Shown here in pieces: positions 34,702 through 42,784 of a DNA stretch of 52,908 bases. A model generated the notes under the pieces. The model searched no databases. It saw only the letters and a program-made list of their open reading frames with translations, and was not told the origin of the DNA. Within the stretch, counting starts at the first letter, position 1. Every line of letters begins with the position of its first letter. This DNA comes from Streptomyces carpinensis (GTDB lineage: Bacteria > Actinomycetota > Actinomycetes > Streptomycetales > Streptomycetaceae). The DNA is taken from contig NZ_MUBM01000041.1 in the NCBI RefSeq assembly GCF_002154505.1, positions 1 to 52,908 of the forward strand, read 5' to 3'. Made by a program: the position numbers and the translations under genes.

Positions 34702-36201
34702 TCACAGCTGCATGTAGACGCTCTTGGTGTACAGGTAAGTGTCCATGTGTGCAGCACTCCCCTTTGAGCCGTATCCACTCAGCTTCGTTCCACCGAAGCC
34801 GACCAGCGGATCGATGTAGCCGTAGCAGTTCACCCACATCGTGCCTGTATGTACGCCGTGTACCACCCGAAGAGCAGTGGACAGGTTCTGGGACCACACC
34901 GCTCCCCCGAGACCGTATTCGCTGTCATTGGCGATGGCGATGGCCTCGTCAACATCGTCGAACGGCAAAATCGACAGAACTGGCCCGAAGATCTCTTCAC
35001 GAGCAATCCGCATCTTGTTCGTGACGCCCCCGAAGACGCTCGGCTGCACAAAGTATCCGTTCTCGAGCTCACCCCCGATCCGTTGGCCGCCGCGGAGTAG
35101 TTCGGCTCCTTCCTCTCGGCCGATATCAATGTAGGACAGCACCTTGTCCAACTGGGGTTGGGAGATGACCGGGCCCAACGTTACGGCAGCGTCCAGGCTA
35201 TGCCCGACACGCAGCGTGTCCATGAACGCCAGCAGTCGGTCGGTGAACTCATCGACGATGGGCCGCTGGACCAGCACCCGAGTGCCGGCGAAACAGATCT
35301 GACCGGAGTTGGCGAAAACCCCCATCGCGGCTCCCGGGACCGCCTTGTCCAGGTCCGCGTCCGAGCACACGATGTCCGCCGACTTGCCGCCCAGTTCCAG
35401 CTGCAGCTTTTTGATGTTCACTGTGGACGCCTGAATGATACTGCGGCCGGTCTGAGTGGACCCGGTGAAAGCGATGCGGTCGACGTCCGGGTGGGCAGCG
35501 AGTGCGTGACCGGCCTCCTTGCCGAGGCCGGTGACGACATTGATGACCCCCGCCGGCATTCCGGCTTCATGCAGAATCTCGGCCACTCGCAGCACCGAGA
35601 GAGAGGCGTCCTCGGACGGCTTCAGCACGGCGGTGCACCCACTGGCGAGAACAGCACCGATGATCCAGAACTGACTGTTGAGCGGACCGTTCCAGGGGAT
35701 GATTCCGCCGATGACCCCGACCGGGGCCTTCAGCGTCATCGTGGTGACGTTGCCGGGGATGCCGTTCATCAGTGTCTCGCCGGCGATGTTGGCTGCCTGA
35801 GAGGCGAAGAACGACACCATCTTCATCAAGGCCGGCTTGGTGCTTCGCAACCTCGAGACAGGGGCGCCCATGTCCATGGCCTCGATCTGGATCAGCTCTT
35901 CGAACCTCTCGTCGAGGAACTGGGCAATGCGCGTCAGCAACGCTTGACGTTCGTATGGAGTCCAGGTGCTCCACGGACCGTTGAACGCCCTGCGTGCAGC
36001 CAGGACCGCACGATCGACGTCGGCCTGGTCGCCGGCAGCCAGCCTCGCCACTGTCTCACCGGTCGATGGATTGACGGTGATCAGTGTTTGCCCCGACTCG
36101 GCCGGGACGTTCTGGCCGTCGATGACGAGCTGGTGCACGTCCCGGGACAAAAAGACCTGGGCCTGCTCGCACAGAGCGAAATTCTGCTGGGATGTGGTCA
36201 C
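34702..36201 (-). CDS. NAD(P)+-dependent aldehyde dehydrogenase
   Basis: The 499-aa protein has the full ALDH set: GGIIPWNGPLNSQFW, FTGSTQTGRSI, ELGGKSADIV with the general-base Glu, and NSGQICFAGTR with the nucleophilic Cys. GTG at 36201 is preceded by AAGGGA. It lies 30 bp after the zinc ADH and upstream of the P450 fusion. Together they fit stepwise oxidation R-CH3 to alcohol to aldehyde to acid. The aldehyde itself is not known. Confidence 0.92.
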   Translation of the reverse strand: MTTSQQNFALCEQAQVFLSRDVHQLVIDGQNVPAESGQTLITVNPSTGETVARLAAGDQADVDRAVLAARRAFNGPWSTWTPYERQALLTRIAQFLDERFEELIQIEAMDMGAPVSRLRSTKPALMKMVSFFASQAANIAGETLMNGIPGNVTTMTLKAPVGVIGGIIPWNGPLNSQFWIIGAVLASGCTAVLKPSEDASLSVLRVAEILHEAGMPAGVINVVTGLGKEAGHALAAHPDVDRIAFTGSTQTGRSIIQASTVNIKKLQLELGGKSADIVCSDADLDKAVPGAAMGVFANSGQICFAGTRVLVQRPIVDEFTDRLLAFMDTLRVGHSLDAAVTLGPVISQPQLDKVLSYIDIGREEGAELLRGGQRIGGELENGYFVQPSVFGGVTNKMRIAREEIFGPVLSILPFDDVDEAIAIANDSEYGLGGAVWSQNLSTALRVVHGVHTGTMWVNCYGYIDPLVGFGGTKLSGYGSKGSAAHMDTYLYTKSVYMQL

Positions 36202-36231
36202 TGGTTCCCTTTCACCTGACCTTCGGCTCTG

Positions 36232-37260
36232 TCAATCGAAAATGAAGACGCCCTTGCCGATCTGTCGCCGATCGAACAGGTCGTAGGCCCGCTCCGCCTC
36301 TTCCAGCCGGAACTCATGGGTGAACAGTGACTCCACGTCCAGGCCACGCTCGGCCACGAAGAGCGCGCACTCCTCCTGCAGGTTCTTACTGAAGGTGAGC
36401 GAGCCCACTACGGTCTTCTGCAACTGGATGAGCTCCTCGCTGTCCAGCTCGATCTTGCCGAAGACCCCCACCATGCACGCGGTCCCCCAGCGCCGGAGCG
36501 CCTGGACCGCCTGACGACGCACAGTCGCGTTGGCGCTGCATTCGATGGACTTGTCTGCGCCTTCGCCGTTGCGCGTCAGTTCACGAACAGCGACCACGGG
36601 GTCCTGTTCCCGTGCGTCGACAACGTAGTCGGCGCCGAACTTCTCGGCCATCGCCAGCCGCGAGGGCTCGACGTCGACGGCGATGACCCGAGCACCGAAG
36701 GCCTTGGCCAGCATGGTGCAGCTCAGGCCCACAGGCCCTTGTCCGAAGATCGCCACAGTCTCGTCGGCGGACAGACCGACCCTCTTGATGGCTCCGAAGG
36801 CCGTCCCGGTACCACAGGAGATGGCCGCGCCGGTCTTGAAGGAAAGCGAGTCGGGCAACCTGATGAGCGTGTGCGCGGGGACCTTCATGAAGTCCGCGTG
36901 TCCGCCATCGCCGTCCAGCCCGCCGTATACCGTGCGGGCATTCGGACAGTACTGCGTCCAGCCTGAACGGCAGTACTGGCAGGTACGGCACCCGTCGTAG
37001 TGGTGCACCATGACCCGGTCTCCGGGCTTGGCCTCACTGGGTCGCACGGCGTCACCGACTAGCTCGACGACTCCACACGGTTCATGCCCTTCGATCACCA
37101 GCTCAGATCCGCTGCGCAGCGGGCCGTGGAGGTGATTGAGGTCGCTCCCGCACATGCCGGAGGCCTTCATCCGAATGACCACCTCGTCCGGCCCAGGCAC
37201 CGGGTCGGGGTATTCACGGATATCGATCTTGTCTTCGCCCAGGAAGAGAACAGCTTTCAT
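36232..37260 (-). CDS. Zinc-dependent alcohol dehydrogenase
   Basis: The 342-aa protein has CGSDLNHLHG and GHEPCGVV for the catalytic zinc, structural-zinc cysteines in CRTCQYCRSGWTQYC and the NAD loop IFGQGPVGLSC. It belongs to the sorbitol/threonine dehydrogenase-like MDR group. AAGGA precedes the ATG. With the ALDH 30 bp downstream it would oxidise the alcohol made by the P450 fusion. Confidence 0.9.
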   Translation of the reverse strand: MKAVLFLGEDKIDIREYPDPVPGPDEVVIRMKASGMCGSDLNHLHGPLRSGSELVIEGHEPCGVVELVGDAVRPSEAKPGDRVMVHHYDGCRTCQYCRSGWTQYCPNARTVYGGLDGDGGHADFMKVPAHTLIRLPDSLSFKTGAAISCGTGTAFGAIKRVGLSADETVAIFGQGPVGLSCTMLAKAFGARVIAVDVEPSRLAMAEKFGADYVVDAREQDPVVAVRELTRNGEGADKSIECSANATVRRQAVQALRRWGTACMVGVFGKIELDSEELIQLQKTVVGSLTFSKNLQEECALFVAERGLDVESLFTHEFRLEEAERAYDLFDRRQIGKGVFIFD

Positions 37261-37447
37261 GTCAACGATCCTTGATGGTCAGGAGGTGGACGGCGCCGAC
37301 GACGCCGCGCGTGTGATGGCCGACAGCGCAGCGTTCGCGCCGAGGCGACCGTCCTGCGGCCGAATGCGAGGGCAGCCGTTCCGGCAGCTCACGGCGTCCG
37401 CTGACGACGGAAGCACCGGGTGGGCCCCTCGCAGAGTCACCGGATTC

Positions 37448-37479
37448 GCCAGCCGGGCCGGCAAGCCGGCCCGGCTGGC
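37448..37479. terminator. Strong hairpin between MFS and ADH genes
   Basis: GCCAGCCGGGCCGGC (37448-37462) pairs perfectly with 37465-37479 around two A's. It sits in a 279-bp gap after the MFS gene on the minus strand. It may reduce read-through into the dehydrogenase genes, which may therefore have a promoter of their own in 37261-37447; none is clear. Confidence 0.7.
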
Positions 37480-37539
37480 CCCAGACGTGGTCGGCGGACA
37501 GGTTCAGGTGTGCGAGCCAGACTGCCGAACAGCGCGAGA

Positions 37540-38973
37540 TCAGCCCGAGAGTGATGGACCGGGAGACGCATCCACCTCTCGCTGCATCTCATGCACGGCG
37601 CTCGGTCCGCGCGGGGCATCATCGGTGTCGCCGCCCGGGATGATCTGTTCCAACGCCTCACGAGACGTGTCCACACGGACGACGCCGTAAAGCAGGGTTA
37701 CGGCGATGTACATGCCCGAGACGGCCAGGATCACGCCGACGATGCCATAGTGCGTGAACAGCCACAGGACGACGAAGGGGGAGAAGATCAAGCTGACGCG
37801 CCCGACCGTCTGGGCAAAGCCGCTGCCACGGAAGCGGAAAGCGGTTGGGAAGAACTCCGGGGCCGTACCCGAACACATGATCAGGAACGACGCTGCCATG
37901 GCGACGAGGATGAAGCCGACGGCGATGATCAGCGCAGGCTCTCGCGTGAACGGATAGATGCCGGCAAAGATCGCCGAAAGCGTACCCAGCATCATGATGC
38001 TGCGCCGCCGTCCGATACGGTCGGTGATGAACATGATCAGCAGTGGTCCCGCAACATAGCCGGACATGATGGCGGCGTTGAACCCAAGAGACTTCGAAAC
38101 GGTCATGCCCTGCTTCACGAAGAACGTGGGCATCCAGCCGGTCACGGCGTAGGAACCGATCAGGCAGGTGACAGTCAAGAACAGAGCCATCAACGTCCGC
38201 CGAATGACAGAGCGCGAGAACAGCACCGTGATCGGCACCCACTCGGCCTTCTCGTCCGCCTGATGCGCCACCGGAGTCGGGGCGACCACCTGGCTCGCGA
38301 CGCCGGACTCCCGCTCGATCCTCTGGAGAATGGCCTCGGCCTGCTCATACCGCCCGCGCGACTCCAACCAACGCGGGGACTCCGGCATACCCCTGCGCAG
38401 CCACCAGGCGATCAGTGAGCCCAGCCCCCCGATGACGAACATCCCACGCCAGGACCACGCCGGAATGACCACCCAGCCGAGGAGCGAGGACAGCGAGACG
38501 CCGAGCCCGGCAAAGACTCCGAGCAGAGCCAGGTATCGGCCGCGATGACGCGACGGAATGAACTCGGTGATCATGCCCCAGCATATGACGTACTCAGCCC
38601 CCATTCCGACACTCATCACGCCTCGCAGGGCGATGAGCACCTGCATCGACGGTGCCAGCGCGGCACACAGAGCGAGGATCCCGAAGAGCGCCAGGCTGAA
38701 CTGGAAGGCGAAGGAGCGCCCGACCCGATCGCTCAGCCAGCCGGCGAAGGCCGCTCCGATCGCAAGGCCGGCGAACGTAACCGACAGGAAGAGCGAGTTC
38801 AGCTCGAGGGTCGAGAAGCCGGTGGGCAGCATCGAGGCCAGCACCCCGGCCGAGAGCGTGTTGTCGAACGAGTCGAAGAACATGCCGAGACCGACCAGCA
38901 GCGCCAGGCGCCGGTGAAACTTGCTGATCGGAACATTGTCGAGCCTCAGGCCCGCATTGATGTGCGTGTTCAT
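37540..38973 (-). CDS. MFS transporter (AAHS/sugar-porter-like)
   Basis: This 477-aa, 12-helix transporter has the MFS signature after helix 2 (GWLSDRVGRSFAFQ) and its repeat after helix 8 (FITDRIGRRRSIMM), with FFDSFDNTLSAGVLASML in helix 1. This resembles importers of aromatic or organic acids. ATG at 38973 has GGGAGG nine bases upstream. It heads the leftward ADH-ALDH-P450 group and probably imports its substrate. An IclR-type promoter lies about 310 bases upstream. Confidence 0.9.
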   Translation of the reverse strand: MNTHINAGLRLDNVPISKFHRRLALLVGLGMFFDSFDNTLSAGVLASMLPTGFSTLELNSLFLSVTFAGLAIGAAFAGWLSDRVGRSFAFQFSLALFGILALCAALAPSMQVLIALRGVMSVGMGAEYVICWGMITEFIPSRHRGRYLALLGVFAGLGVSLSSLLGWVVIPAWSWRGMFVIGGLGSLIAWWLRRGMPESPRWLESRGRYEQAEAILQRIERESGVASQVVAPTPVAHQADEKAEWVPITVLFSRSVIRRTLMALFLTVTCLIGSYAVTGWMPTFFVKQGMTVSKSLGFNAAIMSGYVAGPLLIMFITDRIGRRRSIMMLGTLSAIFAGIYPFTREPALIIAVGFILVAMAASFLIMCSGTAPEFFPTAFRFRGSGFAQTVGRVSLIFSPFVVLWLFTHYGIVGVILAVSGMYIAVTLLYGVVRVDTSREALEQIIPGGDTDDAPRGPSAVHEMQREVDASPGPSLSG

Positions 38974-39600
38974 CAGCCGATGCCTCCCAGTCGCGAGGGC
39001 CCCGAGGCGTGGCAGGAACCGGTTGAGGCCGGGGGCCTGCCGGCCAGGCTGAGGGTACGGGTTACGCACGGATTCGGTCGGCGTTGTCCGGTCATGCGTC
39101 TTAACCTTCGGCTCGGTGTTCGATGCTCAACGGCGGGAACACGACGGTGTATTGGTGAACCGCTCCTGCTCGCGGGCGGACCGTCCCGGTCCAGATGAAC
39201 TGCCGCGCGCCTTGACACGTGGGCGCGATGTGCCGGCGATTCAACAGCGACGGTGCACAGCTCCCCAACAGCGGTGCTTGAAGATATCCTGCATTATGAG
39301 ACTTCGTCAATGGTTGGGAGTCTGCTGTGCGCCACTGTCGGCCTCGATCGAATTGCTCAATGGCGTCACGAACACTCAGCCTGCAACCGAGGGGCGTTGC
39401 TTGGCTGGGCACGTACAGTTTCGGCCGGCTGCACTGATGTGCGGCTCCTCCACGGGTTCCAACCAGACGCCGAGCACCTGAGCGAACTGCGGACAGTGCC
39501 GCAGCTGGGGGGCCTGCCGTTCGCGCCGAGAGACTGTGGATGCACCACTCGGGCCTGCCACACCCGCGCGCGGTGAACGGTGAGGCGGCTCAGGTCGCGA
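38974..39600. other. Long leader/intergenic region before the MFS gene
   Basis: No credible gene is seen. Short frames on both strands lack protein character. The only element that stands out is the promoter-operator at 39282-39311, annotated separately. Confidence 0.5.
39282..39311 (-). promoter_or_regulatory. IclR-type promoter-operator, degenerate copy (MFS operon)
   Basis: On the minus strand TTGACG (39311-39306), an 18-base spacer and TATCTT (39287-39282) form a promoter. The spacer contains a weakened form of the ATATCCC-N7-GGGATAT operator. It matches the iclR promoter at 22 of 30 positions. It points toward the MFS gene 310 bases away. Confidence 0.5.
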
Positions 39601-39609
39601 CATTAAACA

Positions 39610-40000
39610 TCCGCCATGCCGGGATCAGGTGGGCGATCTCCCGGTAGGACACCGGGCAACGCCTTGGACGGTGTCGCTCATGTGCTCGCGATCGCCGAGA
39701 TGGCGATCCAGGGCTCGCCGGCTCTTCAAATGGGTGGTGATGCGCTCGACCCGGATGCGACGCGAGGAGTGCGTTGTCGCCCGTATACCGGTCCGGCGCC
39801 CGGCCAGCTCTGGTGTGACTGACAGCATCGGTGATGTCAGCCCAGCCCATGGGCTTGGCCAGTCCTGGCAGAACAGCAGGTAGCGGCCCTGGCCTGTGAC
39901 CCTCATGGGCTTGGCCGCATTCTCTGCGCCCTTGTCTTGCGAGGCCCATGTCCCGGTCTTGCGGCCGGCACCGAGCACCGGAGGCGGATCTCGGCACCGT
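39610..40000 (-). pseudogene. IS5-like (DDE_Tnp_4) transposase remnant
   Basis: Minus-strand frames show GRKTGTWASQDKGAENAAK, MRVTGQGRYLLFCQDWPSP and HSSRRIRVERITTHLKSRRA followed by REHMSDTVQGVA. This is the C-terminal half of an IS5/DDE_Tnp_4 transposase. The frame switches (WADITDA is in another phase) and a central piece is missing. No ends could be found. Confidence 0.65.
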
Positions 40001-40258
40001 GGATGATCTCGGTCTGCCACCGGAGCCGAGTTGTTCAACGCCCTGGGCCGGAGTCCGCAGCCGCACACCCAGAGCGACCGACCCCGAGCCACAGCCCGCA
40101 CCTCGCGGGTGGCGTCGCCACGAGCCGATCAACGAACACCAGGAGATGCTTCGCCTCGGCGCCTGCAGGAGTTCCCTCGGCATGGAGGCCGTCGCCGGCC
40201 AGCGAAATACGAGGCGTGGTGCAGGTCAGGCGCCAGCCATCCCGCGCCTGCGGGTGTA
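40001..40258. other. Gap without recognised gene
   Basis: This holds only degraded sequence between the transposase remnant and the iclR stop. I see no motif. Confidence 0.4.
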
Positions 40259-41038
40259 TCAGCTGCCCTGCGCCTCCTTCAGGCGTTCCGATATGGTCTT
40301 TGCTGCCTGCTTCACGGCGAGCACCGCATGCTCAACCGCGACGTCGCGCCGCTCGTTCTCATCCCAGGCGACACCCACGCTGCCCAGGGCTGTCTTCTGA
40401 TCAGTGAGAATGGGTGCCGCAACACTGTAAACGCCGGGGTTGAACTCTCCGACGGTAAGGGCATAGCCGTCCTTCTTCATCTCCCCCAGCGTCGCGCGGA
40501 AGGCACTCCACGTACTGCCCAGCCCAGCCTTCTCAATTTCCTCGCGCTGACGCGCGTAGACAGCTTTCAGGCGGTGATGAGGGAGATGGGCCAGGATGAC
40601 CTTCGACACCGCCCCCTGAAACAGCGGGCGCCGCTGCCCACGGCTGAACCGATTCTCCGGGCTCGACGGAGCGCGGCATTCGCCGACGCACAAGACCGCA
40701 TCACGAAACGCGGTGCACAGCAGTGCCGAGTGCCCGATCCTGTCCACCAGGCCCTCAAGTACGCCATGGCTGGCCAGCAGCAGCGGATCCGTCAGGCGAA
40801 TCTGCAGGTCCATCTCGATGATCCGCGGACCGAGGGTGTAATAGCCGTTGCGCACCGCGTTGAGCAGTCCCGCCTCGTGCAGGGTCTTGATGTAGCGGTA
40901 TCCCGTGGACCTGGAGGTCTCCAGAGCCTCGAGGATGGCGGCCGTTGACCATACGGGCTCTGCTTCGCTGAACAGCTCCAGGATGTGGAGCATCTTGGCC
41001 AGGCTCGCGTTGCCCTGAGTCGCTGTCACTGTCACCAT
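40259..41038 (-). CDS. IclR-family regulator, candidate master of the right-hand catabolic genes
   Basis: The 259-aa protein has the IclR winged helix (about 5-70: KMLHILELFSEAEPVWSTAA, LETSRSTGYRYIKTLHEAG) and effector domain (about 90-250: SALLCTAFRDAVLCVGE, VYSVAAPILTDQKTALGSVG). The ATG at 41038 lies 7 bases from an operator-like palindrome and right behind a -10 box, with no ribosome binding site, so the mRNA may be leaderless. The same palindrome recurs before the cupin and SDR operons. Confidence 0.92.
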   Translation of the reverse strand: MVTVTATQGNASLAKMLHILELFSEAEPVWSTAAILEALETSRSTGYRYIKTLHEAGLLNAVRNGYYTLGPRIIEMDLQIRLTDPLLLASHGVLEGLVDRIGHSALLCTAFRDAVLCVGECRAPSSPENRFSRGQRRPLFQGAVSKVILAHLPHHRLKAVYARQREEIEKAGLGSTWSAFRATLGEMKKDGYALTVGEFNPGVYSVAAPILTDQKTALGSVGVAWDENERRDVAVEHAVLAVKQAAKTISERLKEAQGS

Positions 41039-41071
41039 GGAAAGATATCCCGCTATTTGGGATATAGTCAA
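41039..41071 (-). promoter_or_regulatory. iclR promoter with ATATCCC-N7-GGGATAT operator
   Basis: On the minus strand TTGACT (41071-41066), 18 bases and TATCTT (about 41047-41042) form a consensus-like promoter. The perfect palindrome ATATCCC (41045-41051) / GGGATAT (41059-41065) fills the spacer and touches the -10 box. Autorepression by IclR is the simplest interpretation. Confidence 0.75.
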
Positions 41072-41221
41072 CGTCCGAAGTGTGATCTACACCGACACTT
41101 CCACGACAGCGGTTTGCTCGGTGGCCCCGATAAAGGGAACCCATGCTAGTCCCCCGCTGCATGGGAATCCACCGGTGCGAGTCAGGTGTGATTGCTCTGG
41201 GCAGCACGGGGCTCCCCGTAG

Positions 41222-41254
41222 GGCCTGAGCAGAGCCGAATGCCCCGCTCAGGCC
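41222..41254. terminator. Hairpin terminator after the leftward ALDH operon
   Basis: GGCCTGAGC (41222-41230) pairs with GCTCAGGCC (41246-41254). It lies 40 bases beyond the ALDH stop on the minus strand. Confidence 0.65.
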
Positions 41255-41293
41255 GTGAGGATCAAGCTCGGCCTTTCAGCCGCAGCCGGTAGA

Positions 41294-42784
41294 TCACACC
41301 CGCGGGACCGCCATGTACTTGTACTCGAGGAACTCTTCGATGCCCACGCGGCCACCCTCGCGTCCCAGGCCCGAGGCCTTGATTCCGCCGAACGGGGCAG
41401 CAGGGTTGGACACGATGCCCGTGTTCAGGCCGACCATTCCGACCTCCAAGGCCTCCCCCACCCTAAAGCCCCTGTCCACGTCCTGGGTGAACAGGTAGCC
41501 CGCCAGCCCCCACGGGGTGTCGTTGGCCATGCGGACGGCCTCCTCCTCCGTGTCGAACGGAACGATGGGAGCCACCGGACCGAAGATCTCCTCGGTCATG
41601 AGGTCCGCCTCCGCCGAGACGTCCGAGAGAACAGTGGGTGAATAGAAGTACCCCGGACGGTCGGGCCGGTTCCCACCGCAGATGACCTTCGCACCCTTGT
41701 CGACGGCGTCGTCGACGAGCTCCTGGACCTTCCGCAGGGCCTTCTCCTCCACGAGCGGGCCGACCTCGGTGCCCGGCTCGGCGCCGTCGCCGACCGACAT
41801 CGAGCCCAGCCGTACGGCGAGACGGCGAGCAAACTCCTCCGCGACGGGCCGCTGGACGAAGATCCGGTTCGCGGCCGTGCAGGCCTCCCCCATGTTGCGC
41901 ATCTTGGCCGCGACCGCCCCTTCGACAGCTCGGTCCAGGTCGGCGTCCTCGAAAACGATGAAGGGGGCGTTGCCGCCGAGCTCCATCGACGAGCGCATGA
42001 CGTGCTGGGACGCCTGCTCGAGCAGGCGGACACCCACCGCGGTCGAACCCGTGAAACTGATCTTGCGGGCGATGCCGCTCGACATCCACGGCGAGACCAC
42101 CGCGGACGCCCTGGTCGTGCACACGACGTTGAGGACGCCCGCGGGGAGCCCCGCCTCGACCAGGATGTCCACGAGCGCCAGGGAAGAGAGCGGGGTGAGG
42201 TTGGCCGGCTTGAACACGATCGTGCAGCCGGCCGCGATAGCCGGCCCGATCTTGCGTGTGCCCATGGCGAGCGGGAAGTTCCACGGCGTGACGAGAACAC
42301 AGGGGCCGACGGGTTCACGCGAGACGAGGATGCGGTTCTTCCCGTCGCCCGTTGTCGTGAGGTCGCCGCCGATGCGGACGGCTTCTTCGGAGAACCAGCG
42401 GAAGAACTCGGCGGCGTACGCGACCTCGCCCTTGGCCTCGGCGAGCGGCTTGCCCATTTCCGTGGTCATGATGAGGGCGAGTTCGTCCTGTCGCGCCATG
42501 ATGAGGTCGTAGGCGCGGCGCAGAATCTCGCCGCGCTCGCGGGGAGCTGTCCTGGCCCACTCCTTCTGCACGCGGCCTGCGGTCTCGATGGCTCGCAGGG
42601 CGTCCTCGGGGCCTCCGTCGGCGACGGTCGCGATGACTTCTTCGGTCGCCGGATTGACGACGTCGAAGCGGGCACCGGACGCGGCCTCGCCCCACTGCCC
42701 GTTGATGAAGGTGCCTGTGCTGATCTTGGCGATGGCCTCGCGTGCTCGCTGTGAGGCGCGGAGGTCGCTGGCACTGGTGGTCAT
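41294..42784 (-). CDS. NAD(P)+-dependent aldehyde dehydrogenase, succinate-semialdehyde type
   Basis: The 496-aa ALDH has FINGQWGEAASGARFDVVNP, VTPWNFPLAMGTRKIGPAIA, MELGGNAPFIV and the nucleophile in GEACTAANR. The GGNAPFIVF variant is typical of the GabD/succinate semialdehyde group. Its ATG overlaps the TGA of the FAD/Fe-S oxidase (ATGA), so translation is coupled. It is the last gene of the cupin-oxidase-ALDH unit and probably oxidises a short acid semialdehyde. Confidence 0.9.
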   Translation of the reverse strand: MTTSASDLRASQRAREAIAKISTGTFINGQWGEAASGARFDVVNPATEEVIATVADGGPEDALRAIETAGRVQKEWARTAPRERGEILRRAYDLIMARQDELALIMTTEMGKPLAEAKGEVAYAAEFFRWFSEEAVRIGGDLTTTGDGKNRILVSREPVGPCVLVTPWNFPLAMGTRKIGPAIAAGCTIVFKPANLTPLSSLALVDILVEAGLPAGVLNVVCTTRASAVVSPWMSSGIARKISFTGSTAVGVRLLEQASQHVMRSSMELGGNAPFIVFEDADLDRAVEGAVAAKMRNMGEACTAANRIFVQRPVAEEFARRLAVRLGSMSVGDGAEPGTEVGPLVEEKALRKVQELVDDAVDKGAKVICGGNRPDRPGYFYSPTVLSDVSAEADLMTEEIFGPVAPIVPFDTEEEAVRMANDTPWGLAGYLFTQDVDRGFRVGEALEVGMVGLNTGIVSNPAAPFGGIKASGLGREGGRVGIEEFLEYKYMAVPRV

